From: Sphingomonas horti
GTDB lineage: Bacteria > Pseudomonadota > Alphaproteobacteria > Sphingomonadales > Sphingomonadaceae
Assembly: GCF_009753715.1 (NCBI RefSeq)
Contig: NZ_WQMS01000006.1
Location: 434,001-498,000, forward strand
Reading direction: 5' to 3'
DNA length: 64,000 bases
The notes beneath the pieces are model-generated. The model did no database searches, had not been told where the DNA came from, and worked only from the letters and a program-made list of their open reading frames with translations. The translations under genes and the position numbers were made by a program. Shown here piece by piece: positions 56,373-64,000 of this stretch. Each line of letters begins with the position of its first letter. Position 1 is the first letter of the stretch.

Positions 56373-58886
56373 ATGCAGCTTGTCATTGTCGAATCGCCGG
56401 CCAAGGCGAAAACCATCGAGAAATATCTTGGTCGCGACTACCGCGTCCTCGCGTCCTACGGCCATATCCGCGACCTGCCGCCCAAGGACGGCTCGGTCGA
56501 TCCGGACAATGGCTTCGCGATGGAGTGGGAGACCTATGGCGACAAAGCCAAGCAGCTGAAGGCGATCGCCGACGAGGCGAAGAAGGCCGACCGGCTGATC
56601 CTCGCCACCGACCCGGATCGCGAAGGGGAGGCGATCAGCTGGCATGTGCAGGAAGTGCTGAAGAAGCGGAAAGCGCTGCCCAAGGAGGTCGAGCGCGTCA
56701 CCTTCAACGCGATCACCAAGGGGGCCGTCACCGAGGCGATGGCGAAGCCCCGGCAACTCGATGAGGACCTGATCGACGCCTACAAGGCCAGGCGCGCGCT
56801 CGATTATCTGGTCGGCTTCACCCTGTCGCCGGTGCTGTGGCGCAAGCTGCCCGGCGCCAAGTCCGCCGGCCGCGTCCAGTCCGTGGCGCTGCGCCTGATC
56901 GTCGATCGCGAGCGCGAGATCGAGACGTTCCGGGCCCAGGAATACTGGTCCATCTTTGCCGATATGGAACAGGACGGTACCCAGTTCCAGGCGCGGCTGG
57001 TTCGCTGGAAAGGCGACAAGATCGACCGGCTGACGATCGGCAAGGCGGGCGACGCCGAGGCTGCGAAGGCCGCGGTCGAGACCGGGCGCTTCACCGTCGC
57101 CAGCGTCGAGACCAAGCCGCTGACCCGCAATCCGCCGCCGCCCTTCACCACCTCCACGCTGCAGCAGGAAGCGGCGCGCAAGCTGGGCTTTTCCGCCAGC
57201 CACACGATGCGGATCGCGCAGAATCTCTACGAGGACGGCGCGATCACCTATATGCGGACCGATGGCGTGCAGATGGACGGCAGTGCCATTTCCGCCGCCC
57301 GCGCCGCGATCGCGAACCGCTATGACGGCAGCTATGTGCCCGACAAGCCGCGCCAGTACCAGACCAAGGCCAAGAACGCGCAGGAAGCGCACGAGGCGAT
57401 CCGCCCGACCGATTTCGGCCGCGATCATGCAGGCTCGGGCGACCATGGGCGGCTCTACGAGCTGATCTGGAAACGCGCGCTCGCCAGCCAGATGGCCTCG
57501 GCGCGGCTGGAGCGGACCACGGTCGAGCTGGAGGACGGCACCGGCCAGACGGCGCTGCGCGCGACCGGGCAGGTCGTGCTCTTCCCCGGCTATCTCGCGC
57601 TCTATGAGGAAGGCCGGGACGATGCGGATGATGAGGAATCCCGGCGCCTGCCGCGCCTCTCACAGGGCGATGCGCCGCTGAAGAAGGCGGTGCATGCCGA
57701 GCAGCATTTCACGCAGCCGCCGCCGCGCTTCTCCGAGGCGAGCCTGGTCAAGCGGCTGGAGGAATTGGGGATCGGCCGCCCGTCCACCTATGCGTCGATC
57801 CTGCAGGTGCTGAAGGACCGGGAGTATGTGCGGGTCGAGAAGAACCGGTTCATTCCCGAGGAAAGCGGCCGGCTGCTGACCGCGTTCCTGGAGCGGTTCT
57901 TCGAGCGTTATGTCAGCTACGACTTCACCGCGGGGCTGGAGGAGGAGCTGGACGACGTCTCCGGCGGCCGCGCGCAGTGGCAGGCGGTGCTCGATGCGTT
58001 CTGGCGCGACTTCAAGCCGAAGACCGCCCAGGTGATGGAGCAGAAGCCGTCCGACATCACCGCCGCTTTGGACGAGTTCCTTGCGCCGTTCCTGTTCCCG
58101 CCCAAAGCGGACGGGTCCGACCCGCGGCTCTGCCCCAATTGCGGGCACGGCCAGCTGGGTCTTCGCGGTGGCCGGTTCGGCGCGTTCGTCGCCTGCTCCA
58201 ATTACCCGGAATGCAAATACACGCGCCGCTTCGCCCAGGGCGGCGGCGAGGAAGGCGCCAACGACAATGGCGAACTGGCCCTTGGCCAGGACCCGGCGAC
58301 CGGCGCCGAGGTGTTCCGCAAGACCGGCCGCTTCGGCCCCTATGTCCAGCTCGGCGACGGCAAGGACGCGAAGCGCGCCTCGATCCCGAAGGACATCGGC
58401 GAGATCGACCTCGACTGGGCGCTCAGGCTGCTGAGCCTGCCGCGCACCATCGGCCCGCACCCGGAGACGGGCGCGCCGATCACTGCCTCGATCGGCCGGT
58501 ACGGGCCCTATCTGGCGCATGAAGGCAAATATGCCCGGCTCGCCTCCACTGCCGAAGTGTTCGAGACCGGCATGAACGCGGCAGTCGCGAAGCTGGCGGA
58601 CGCGGCCAGGGGCGGCGGGCGCCCGCAGCGCGGCGCCTCGCGCGAGCCGCTGCGCCTGCTCGGGCCCCACCCGCGCACCGAAGCCGAGATCAAGCTGATG
58701 GAAGGCCGGTTTGGCCCGTACGTCACCGACGGCACCACCAACGCGACGATCCCCAAGACGGTCGCCCCCGAAGCGCTGACGCTGGAGGAAGCGGCGCAAT
58801 TGCTCGACGCCCGCGCGGCGGCGGGGCCGGCGAAGAAGAAGGGTCGGGGCGGGGCGAAGAAGGCGGCGGCCAAGAAGCGGGCGTGA
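56373..58886 (+). CDS. topA: DNA topoisomerase I
   Basis: 837-aa type IA topoisomerase relaxing negative supercoils. The Toprim domain starts MQLVIVESPAKAKTIEKYLG with the DPDREGEAISWH metal site. The catalytic Tyr is in AITYMRTDG (about residue 293). A four-Cys zinc ribbon (CPNCGHGQ, CSNYPECKY) and three Topo_C repeats (for example RKTGRFGPYVQLGDG, IGRYGPYLAHEGKYARL, EGRFGPYVTDG) follow, ending in a Lys-rich tail (AKKKGRGGAKKAAAKKR). ATG 56373 is set by the family N-terminus. The DUF167 gene begins 1 nt after its stop. Confidence 0.97.
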   Translation: MQLVIVESPAKAKTIEKYLGRDYRVLASYGHIRDLPPKDGSVDPDNGFAMEWETYGDKAKQLKAIADEAKKADRLILATDPDREGEAISWHVQEVLKKRKALPKEVERVTFNAITKGAVTEAMAKPRQLDEDLIDAYKARRALDYLVGFTLSPVLWRKLPGAKSAGRVQSVALRLIVDREREIETFRAQEYWSIFADMEQDGTQFQARLVRWKGDKIDRLTIGKAGDAEAAKAAVETGRFTVASVETKPLTRNPPPPFTTSTLQQEAARKLGFSASHTMRIAQNLYEDGAITYMRTDGVQMDGSAISAARAAIANRYDGSYVPDKPRQYQTKAKNAQEAHEAIRPTDFGRDHAGSGDHGRLYELIWKRALASQMASARLERTTVELEDGTGQTALRATGQVVLFPGYLALYEEGRDDADDEESRRLPRLSQGDAPLKKAVHAEQHFTQPPPRFSEASLVKRLEELGIGRPSTYASILQVLKDREYVRVEKNRFIPEESGRLLTAFLERFFERYVSYDFTAGLEEELDDVSGGRAQWQAVLDAFWRDFKPKTAQVMEQKPSDITAALDEFLAPFLFPPKADGSDPRLCPNCGHGQLGLRGGRFGAFVACSNYPECKYTRRFAQGGGEEGANDNGELALGQDPATGAEVFRKTGRFGPYVQLGDGKDAKRASIPKDIGEIDLDWALRLLSLPRTIGPHPETGAPITASIGRYGPYLAHEGKYARLASTAEVFETGMNAAVAKLADAARGGGRPQRGASREPLRLLGPHPRTEAEIKLMEGRFGPYVTDGTTNATIPKTVAPEALTLEEAAQLLDARAAAGPAKKKGRGGAKKAAAKKRA

Positions 58887-58887
58887 C

Positions 58888-59205
58888 GTGCCGGCGGAGC
58901 CTTGGTCCGAAAACGCGGACGGCCTGACGCTGACGGTCCGGGTCACGCCCAAGGCATCGCGCACAGCGATCGCCGGCATCGTTCCGCTTCCCGATGGCCG
59001 CACCGCCTTGAGTATCCGCCTTGCCGCCCCGCCTGTGGAGGGCGCCGCCAATGCCGAGCTGGCCGCCTGTCTGAGCAAGACGCTCGGCATTCCCAAGTCC
59101 GCGATTACCCTCGCCAGCGGACAGACCGCCCGCGTGAAGACGCTGCGGATATCCGGTGCGTTCGAAGCGCTCGCCGATCAGCTGCGCACGACGCTGGAAC
59201 GCTGA
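58888..59205 (+). CDS. DUF167 (YggU) family protein
   Basis: 105-aa cytoplasmic protein of unknown function. GLTLTVRVTPKASRTAIAGI, LSIRLAAPPVEGAANAELAACLSKTLGIPKSAITLASGQTARVKTLRI are the family core. The start GTG 58888 lies 1 nt past the topA stop, so it is cotranscribed and probably coupled with topA. Confidence 0.92.
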   Translation: MPAEPWSENADGLTLTVRVTPKASRTAIAGIVPLPDGRTALSIRLAAPPVEGAANAELAACLSKTLGIPKSAITLASGQTARVKTLRISGAFEALADQLRTTLER

Positions 59206-59621
59206 GCCCGCAACGCCGCACGGGTTCCTCCTGCTCGGAATCGGAGATTCGGTCGACGGATCCGCTCGGCTCGATCGATCACTACGGGTCCCAAGACAGC
59301 AGCTGTTTGTGTCACATTCAACTGGAGGAATAGGCGCTTGCGCCCGCGGGCAGCGTGCGGACCCGATCGGCGACGGAAAAGCGGGTCGCCTTCCGGAACC
59401 AGAGAAGCTCCGCCAGCGGCTGGAACTCGCGTTCGACGAGTCCAAATTATCCTATGTTAGTTACTAACATTTGTGTAAAAACCCGCCCGAATCTCCTGTT
59501 CGCGGGGGTTTCGGGGGCAATTTCGACGACCAGCGTCCAGGCGGCGGGGCCGAGCTGACCGCCAGGCCGCGGCTGTCGACGGGTCGGCGTTCGGCCCAAG
59601 CTTACCGGGGGGTAAGGGGCA
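59206..59621. other. 416-nt region without a supported gene
   Basis: Reading frames here lack ribosome sites and recognisable domains. A 103-codon frame (59156-59467) starts inside DUF167 and ends KLSYVSY; it is not convincing. The stretch 59440-59490 is AT-rich and holds a 17-nt palindrome, then a hairpin (about AACCCGC 59480 with GCGGGGGTT 59505). Probably the promoter and control region of the gene at 59622, possibly with decayed coding sequence upstream. Confidence 0.5.
59454..59470. promoter_or_regulatory. 17-nt palindrome, candidate operator
   Basis: ATGTTAG-TTA-CTAACAT is a perfect 7-bp inverted repeat with a 3-nt centre in an AT-rich island, 150 nt upstream of the glycosyltransferase-like gene. 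The size and base composition suit a TetR- or MarR-type dimer site, but no such regulator is nearby. Confidence 0.45.
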
Positions 59622-60941
59622 ATGGGGAACTGGGTCGAGAAGCGATATCGGTATCTGCTTTGGTCGATCGTCGGCCTGGGAGCACTGGCGCGACTGGTCT
59701 GGATCGTGCGACGCGGCGAGTTCGATCCGATGCCCGTCGAGTCGCAGCAGGTCGCGGTTACCCTGGTGCGCGAGGGGCGCTTCGCCGATCCTTTCCTGGC
59801 CGTGACAGGCGCGACTGCCCATGTCGGGCCGGCGACCGTCTGGCCGACCGCGATCGCCTATCGGCTGTTCGGGATCGAGACGCCGCTGGCCGAGGTCGCG
59901 CTGCAGCTGGTCGCAGTGCTGCTCAGCATGTCGTGCGTCCTGCTGGCCGCGCGGCTTATGCGTGCAGCGGGAGCCGGCGCCGTCGCGTGCCTTGGAGCAG
60001 CGGCACTCGCCTGCTTCGTGCCATTGCAGATCTCGATCGAGATCGTGGAGATGCGGGTGTGGGAAGGCATGCTGGCGGCGTGCCTGTTGCTGTTCGCGCT
60101 GGGTCTCATCATCGAAGCGGACAAGGCGATTCCGAGCGGGAAGCGCCTCGCAGCGATCGGTGCGATCGTCGCGCTTTGCCTGTTCGTGAACCAGGCGGCC
60201 GGATTGGGCGCGGGAGGCGCGTTTGCGCTGCTGCTCGTGCGGCGCGTCCCGCCACGCCGCTGGGTGGCGCCGGTGCTCGGGTTTGTCGTCGCGCTGACGC
60301 TGACGGCGGGGCCCTGGGCCATGCGCAATGCGCAGGAGCTGGGCCGGCCGATCCCGTTCCGCGACAATCTGGGCCTGGAGCTCGCGCTCGCCAACAACGA
60401 CTATATGGCGCGGACCGACGATCGCCATCGCACCTTTATGGAGATGCTGGACCGCATTCATCCGATGAAGCCGGCCGGGCTGGCCGCACTGCGCCGGTCC
60501 GGCGGCGAGGTCGCCTATTACGACCAGCTCAAGGAGCAGGTGATCGGCTGGATCGGAACGCATCCGGCCGATTTCGCGCGCCTTAGCCTGGTCCGCGCAT
60601 CCGACATCTTCTTCCCGCCGGCCTGGTACTGGACCTTCTGGGGGGAAGGCGCGAAGGCCGTCGGTCCGCGGCAGGCTCTGACCTGGGCGATTTCAGCCCT
60701 GGCCCTGCTGTCGTTGGCGACCCTGGCCTGGCGGCGACGATCGCATGCCTATGTCGCGGTGGCGCTGCCGCTGGCGATGCTGCCCTATGTTCTCGTCCAG
60801 CCGGTGTTCCGTTACCGCTATCTGATCGCGACGCTGCTCGTGTTCGTCGCCTGTGACGGCCTGATGCGACTGATCGCCTGGCTGCGGAGCCGGCCCGCGA
60901 TGCGCATCGGGCTGCGGGACGAGCTGGTGGCGGCGGAATGA
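59622..60941 (+). CDS. Membrane glycosyltransferase, GT39/ArnT-like fold
   Basis: 439-aa polytopic inner-membrane protein with about ten helices. Two acidic residues follow the first helix (GEFDPMPVESQQVAVTLVREGRFADPF), as in GT-C glycosyltransferases, where they bind the polyprenyl-phosphate sugar. The segment TAGPWAMRNAQELGRPIPFRDNLGLELALANN is typical of GT39-related proteins. The last helix is flanked by FRYRYLIATLLVFVACDG. AAGGGG lies just before ATG 59622. Sugar and acceptor are unknown; no polysaccharide gene is near. Confidence 0.8.
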   Translation: MGNWVEKRYRYLLWSIVGLGALARLVWIVRRGEFDPMPVESQQVAVTLVREGRFADPFLAVTGATAHVGPATVWPTAIAYRLFGIETPLAEVALQLVAVLLSMSCVLLAARLMRAAGAGAVACLGAAALACFVPLQISIEIVEMRVWEGMLAACLLLFALGLIIEADKAIPSGKRLAAIGAIVALCLFVNQAAGLGAGGAFALLLVRRVPPRRWVAPVLGFVVALTLTAGPWAMRNAQELGRPIPFRDNLGLELALANNDYMARTDDRHRTFMEMLDRIHPMKPAGLAALRRSGGEVAYYDQLKEQVIGWIGTHPADFARLSLVRASDIFFPPAWYWTFWGEGAKAVGPRQALTWAISALALLSLATLAWRRRSHAYVAVALPLAMLPYVLVQPVFRYRYLIATLLVFVACDGLMRLIAWLRSRPAMRIGLRDELVAAE

Positions 60942-60954
60942 CAGGGCGTCGCAG

Positions 60955-61713
60955 TCAGCGGCTTCCGCACGCCTTGCACGTCGGCTCTTTCGGGATGCGG
61001 ATGGTGCGGAGCGTCGCAGTGATGCCGTCGAAGACATGGACCTTGCCCGCAGGGTCCGGGCCGAAGCCGGTGATCGCGCGCACCGCCTCCATCGCCGCCC
61101 AGCTGCCGACCAGGCCGGCCATCGCGCCCAGCACGCCCTGTTCGGCGCAGGTGTCGCAATCATCGGCGTCGAAGGCATCGCCGACGAAGCAGCGATAACA
61201 GGGCTGGTCCGCTTCCCAGCCGCGGAACGTGCCGATCTGCCCCTGGAACTGGCCCAGCGCACCGGAGACGAGGGGAAGGCGCGCGCGCGTGCAATGATCC
61301 GCCACCGCCAGCCGGGTCGCGAAATTGTCGCAGCCGTCGAGCACCAGGTCGACATCGCCGATCAGCGCGCCGGCATTGGCCGCCGTCAGTCGCTCCGCCA
61401 CCCCCGCGAAGCCGACGGCGGGGTTGAGGCGGGCGACCGCTTCGCCAGCGACCTCGACCTTGGGCCGGCCGATATCGCCGGTCCCGAACAGGGTCTGGCG
61501 CTGGAGGTTGGAAAGGCTGACCGCGTCATCGTCGATCACCCGGAGCCCGCCGATGCCGGCAGCGGCGAGATACTGGATCGCAGGACAGCCGATCCCGCCC
61601 GCGCCGATCACGGCAACCTGCGCCCGCGCGAGCTTCACCTGCCCCGCGCCGCCGATCTCCTTCAGCACGATGTGGCGGGCGTAGCGGTCGAGCTGTTCGT
61701 CGGTGAGGGTCAA
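60955..61713 (-). CDS. moeB: HesA/MoeB/ThiF family adenylyltransferase
   Basis: 252-aa E1-like enzyme that adenylates the C-terminus of a sulfur-carrier protein (MoaD or ThiS). DEQLDRYARHIVLKEIGGAGQ, the nucleotide site VAVIGAGGIGCPAIQYLA, the DGCDNFATR Asp and the zinc pairs CYRC and CKAC are present. There is no C-terminal rhodanese domain. The start is TTG 61713, overlapping the DUF29 stop (TTGA). MoeB and ThiF cannot be separated by sequence alone. Confidence 0.93.
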   Translation of the reverse strand: MTLTDEQLDRYARHIVLKEIGGAGQVKLARAQVAVIGAGGIGCPAIQYLAAAGIGGLRVIDDDAVSLSNLQRQTLFGTGDIGRPKVEVAGEAVARLNPAVGFAGVAERLTAANAGALIGDVDLVLDGCDNFATRLAVADHCTRARLPLVSGALGQFQGQIGTFRGWEADQPCYRCFVGDAFDADDCDTCAEQGVLGAMAGLVGSWAAMEAVRAITGFGPDPAGKVHVFDGITATLRTIRIPKEPTCKACGSR

Positions 61714-62192
61714 CGGATCGGAATATCGTCGAAGGATACCGGCGGATTCTCGATCACGTTCCACCCAGGCGGGTCGATCGGGAACGTGTCTTCGGCGAAG
61801 CCTGTCTCCGCCACCGCCTCGACCCGGGCCTGCCGATACGCTTCTGCCCGGATTTCCTCCAGATGCTGCTTCAGTCCCGGATTTCGATCGAGACGACGCC
61901 GATACCGCCTGTGGTGCTCTCGAATGGTGTTGAACCATGACCGGGAACGAAAGGCCGGCTGGTACTCCCATTTCAGCAAGTGAAGGAGAAGGACACGAAG
62001 CGCAGACTCGACCTGATCATACTCGCTTCGCCCCACGCTCTCGATCTCCTCGATGATCTTGTCCCAGTCGGCGGCATCGAAGCGGCGCTCGCGAAGAAGC
62101 TGGGCCTGCGCCATCGCCCAGCCATAGCCGTCCAGCTCGTAGGGCGGGAAGGCAGGCGCGAACGGCGGCTCGGGGTGAGTGGGCTTGTTCAT
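61710..62192 (-). CDS. DUF29 domain-containing protein
   Basis: 160-aa cytoplasmic, mainly helical protein of the DUF29 family: [57 protein letters not shown] followed by [17 protein letters not shown]. Function unknown. It is coupled by 4-nt overlaps to dut upstream and moeB downstream. DUF29 genes are frequent in cyanobacteria and some proteobacteria and often variable, so this one may be an insertion into a dut-moeB operon. Confidence 0.88.
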   Translation of the reverse strand: MNKPTHPEPPFAPAFPPYELDGYGWAMAQAQLLRERRFDAADWDKIIEEIESVGRSEYDQVESALRVLLLHLLKWEYQPAFRSRSWFNTIREHHRRYRRRLDRNPGLKQHLEEIRAEAYRQARVEAVAETGFAEDTFPIDPPGWNVIENPPVSFDDIPIR

Positions 62193-62656
62193 GGGCTCTC
62201 TTTACCACGCACCCCGGTCGAGCCGAACCCCCCGGCGCCGCGTCCGGTCTCGTCGAGCTCGTCCACCTCCGCGAAGCGGGCGCGCTGGACCGGGGCGGGG
62301 ACGAGCTGGGCGATGCGGTCGCCGCGGCGGATCGGGAACGGCTCGGCGCCCAGATTTGCAAGGATCACCTTCACCTCGCCGCGATAGTCCGCATCGATCG
62401 TCCCGGGGGTGTTGAGGCACGTGATGCCGTGCTTCAGCGCCAGCCCGGAGCGGGGGCGGACCTGGACTTCGTAGCCTTCCGGAATGGCGATCGCGAAGCC
62501 GGTCGCGACCGCGTGGCGGGCGCCGGGCGCGAGCGTCAGCTCCTCGGCCGCGACCACGTCCATGCCGGCGGCGTGCTCGGTGGCGTAGGCGGGGAGCGGC
62601 AGGCCCTCCCCGTGCGGCAGACGCTTCAGGCGGATCGCGATCTCAGGCGAGGGCAT
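62189..62656 (-). CDS. dut: dUTP diphosphatase
   Basis: 155-aa trimeric dUTPase hydrolysing dUTP to dUMP. Motifs 1-5 are visible: [42 protein letters not shown] and the C-terminal [10 protein letters not shown]. Length is standard. The start overlaps coaBC by 14 nt; coaBC-dut is a common alphaproteobacterial pair. Confidence 0.97.
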   Translation of the reverse strand: MPSPEIAIRLKRLPHGEGLPLPAYATEHAAGMDVVAAEELTLAPGARHAVATGFAIAIPEGYEVQVRPRSGLALKHGITCLNTPGTIDADYRGEVKVILANLGAEPFPIRRGDRIAQLVPAPVQRARFAEVDELDETGRGAGGFGSTGVRGKESP

Positions 62657-63818
62657 CGGCGATCCTGTCGGCGAGCCGGGCGGCGACCTGGTCCTTCGGC
62701 ATCTGCTCCCAATCCTCCACGCCGGCTTCGGTGACGAGGTGCACGCGATTGTCCGCGCCGCCCATCACGTCGCCGGACACATCGTTGGCGACGATCCAGT
62801 CGGCGCCCTTGCGCGCGCGCTTCGCTGTCGCGTTGGCGATCACGTCGTCGGTTTCGGCCGCAAAGCCCACGACCAGCGCCGGGCGGCGGGGATCGGCGGC
62901 CAGACCGGCCAGGATGTCGGGGTTTTCGGCGAAGGAAAGGGACGGAGGGGTGCCCTGCTTCTTGATCTTGGACCCGCTCGGCTCGACCCGCCAGTCGGCG
63001 ACGGCGGCGACCAGTATGGCGGCGTCGGCGGGCAGCGCGGTATCGATGGCGGCGGCCATATCGCGCGCGGTCTCGACATCAATCCGGGTGACGCCGGCGG
63101 GCGTGGGCAGAGTTACCGGACCGCTGACCAGCGTCACGCGTGCGCCGAGATAGGCGAGGGCGGCGGCGATCGCGAAGCCCTGCTTTCCCGACGACCGGTT
63201 GGCGATGTAGCGCACCGGGTCTATCGGCTCGTGCGTGGGACCGGCGGTGACCAGGACGTGGCGCCCACTCAACCTTCCGCTCGTCCCGAGCGATGCCTGT
63301 ATGTTCCTGAGAATAGCTTCCGGCTCCGGCAACCGTCCGGGCCCGAACTCGCCGCAGGCCATCGGCCCTTCGTCCGGCTCCAGCACGGTCACGCCATCGG
63401 CGCGCAGCCGCTCGACGTTGCGGCGGGTGGCGGCGTGCTGCCACATGCGCACGTTCATCGCGGGCGCGGCGAGGACGGGCTTGTCGGTCGCGAGCAGCAG
63501 CGTGGTGGCGAGATCGTCGGCGATGCCGGCGGCCATCCGGGCGAGCAGGTCGGCGGTCGCGGGCGCCACCACCACCAGGTCCGCCTCGCGGCTGAGCTGG
63601 ATGTGCCCCATCTCGGCCTCATCCTTGAGGTCCCAGAGGCTGGTGTGCACCGCCTGTTCGGAGAGTGCGGCAAGCGTCATCGGCGTCACAAACTGCGCCC
63701 CGCCGTCGGTCAGCACGCAACGCACGCTCATACCCGCCTTGCGGATCAGCCGCACCAGCTCGCACGCCTTGTAGGCCGCGATGCCGCCGCCGACGATCAG
63801 AAGGATGCGCGCCTGCAT
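62643..63818 (-). CDS. coaBC: Bifunctional phosphopantothenoylcysteine decarboxylase / phosphopantothenate-cysteine ligase
   Basis: 391-aa two-domain enzyme of coenzyme A synthesis. The N-terminal flavin decarboxylase has [14 protein letters not shown], catalytic His72 ([11 protein letters not shown]), PAMNVRMW and the Cys in [13 protein letters not shown]. The C-terminal ligase has [24 protein letters not shown] and SKIKKQGTP with the conserved Lys pair. ATG 63818 shares one nt with the stop of the HepT-like gene; a GTG at 63821 is also in frame. Confidence 0.97.
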   Translation of the reverse strand: MQARILLIVGGGIAAYKACELVRLIRKAGMSVRCVLTDGGAQFVTPMTLAALSEQAVHTSLWDLKDEAEMGHIQLSREADLVVVAPATADLLARMAAGIADDLATTLLLATDKPVLAAPAMNVRMWQHAATRRNVERLRADGVTVLEPDEGPMACGEFGPGRLPEPEAILRNIQASLGTSGRLSGRHVLVTAGPTHEPIDPVRYIANRSSGKQGFAIAAALAYLGARVTLVSGPVTLPTPAGVTRIDVETARDMAAAIDTALPADAAILVAAVADWRVEPSGSKIKKQGTPPSLSFAENPDILAGLAADPRRPALVVGFAAETDDVIANATAKRARKGADWIVANDVSGDVMGGADNRVHLVTEAGVEDWEQMPKDQVAARLADRIADALA

Positions 63819-64000
63819 CACTGCGAACGTCGCCCGATTTCTGTGGCACAGACCGACTTGAGGTGGTTGAGGCGCTCAGTCGCCGCCCTCCACACCAGCG
63901 CAGCCTCAAGAGTGGAATAGTCATGCGCGATGATATTGCGCATCGCGTAGATGCCAGGATGGCGCTCCCGAAGAGCTGCTGACAGCTTGTTCGACGTTTC
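63818..64000 (-). CDS. HepT-like HEPN-domain protein (C-terminal 60 aa; 5' end beyond the window)
   Basis: The visible 60 residues contain LRERHPGIYAMRNIIAHDYS, an exact RX4HXY motif (Arg-Asn-Ile-Ile-Ala-His-Asp-Tyr), the catalytic signature of HepT/DUF86 RNase toxins. These usually pair with an MntA nucleotidyltransferase antitoxin encoded directly upstream, which here would lie outside the window. The TGA overlaps the coaBC start (TGATG), so coaBC may depend on its translation. HEPN domain is seen directly; the toxin role is inferred. Confidence 0.75.
   Translation of the reverse strand, partial: ETSNKLSAALRERHPGIYAMRNIIAHDYSTLEAALVWRAATERLNHLKSVCATEIGRRSQ

Noticed and set aside
59156-59467. 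103-codon frame ending KLSYVSY
   Set aside because: Starts inside DUF167, has no ribosome site and no recognisable family.

Overview
The window is chromosomal DNA from a high-GC alphaproteobacterium, most likely Sphingomonas or a close relative in the Sphingomonadaceae. Evidence: an atpHAGDC operon separated from the F0 genes, two proteins with PEPxxWA-type C-terminal sorting signals, the rph-rdgB-hemW and hrcA-grpE neighbourhoods, a CpaF-type ATPase, and dense sphingomonad-like palindromic repeats. No IS element, prophage, CRISPR array or rRNA was seen. The gene content is almost entirely housekeeping and tightly packed, with many 1-14 nt stop/start overlaps.

Layout: 1-3.2 kb, MerR regulator, acyl-CoA dehydrogenase and a PEPxxWA-CTERM protein. 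3.2-5.5 kb, a 59-aa gene, truA and fmt leftward, then a candidate SOS-controlled 31-aa ORF before recR. 6.1-9.1 kb, a polyhydroxyalkanoate locus (phaR, PhaC-like hydrolase, acetyl-CoA acetyltransferase). 9.1-15 kb, alr, MFS transporter, csaA, secreted methyltransferase, cpaF. 15.1-20.1 kb, F1 ATP synthase. 20.3-24.3 kb, DUF1203, ada, S1C protease and exported hydrolase. 24.3-29.6 kb, priA, TPR/Asp hydroxylase, transaldolase, xerC. 29.6-36.2 kb, dedA, gshB, yraN, rsmI, an LppC-like lipoprotein, hemW, rdgB, rph. 36.3-42.3 kb, hrcA, grpE, secG, pyrG, pepP and a 43-aa gene. 42.4 kb, tRNA-Thr(GGT), then pepN. 45.2-48.7 kb, an Mla-type lipid transport operon. 48.9-55.2 kb, a PLP sulfur-metabolism enzyme, pgeF, GNAT, midA, lgt and an acyl-CoA ligase. 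55.5-59.2 kb, the second PEPxxWA protein, topA and DUF167. 59.6-64 kb, a membrane glycosyltransferase, moeB, DUF29, dut, coaBC and the C-terminal end of a HepT-like HEPN protein cut by the window edge.

The most unusual signal is the repeat content. Four families (A-D) of imperfect palindromes, about 60 to 160 bp, fill intergenic gaps. Three different families sit in three successive spacers of the atp operon. Copies have also entered reading frames: a complete B element adds about 53 codons between the core strands of the PhaC-like enzyme, a complete C element lies directly after the start codon of hemW, a half D element lies in the C-terminal domain of fmt, and a D element supplies the stop codon of the 43-aa gene.

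Other points worth checking are a GTTC-N7-GTTC LexA-type box ahead of the 31-aa ORF, a HepT-like gene sharing its stop with the coaBC start, matching hairpin plus G-rich Shine-Dalgarno leaders at the two PEPxxWA genes, and an epsilon subunit lacking its C-terminal helical domain. All identifications come from reading the sequence; no database search was possible.
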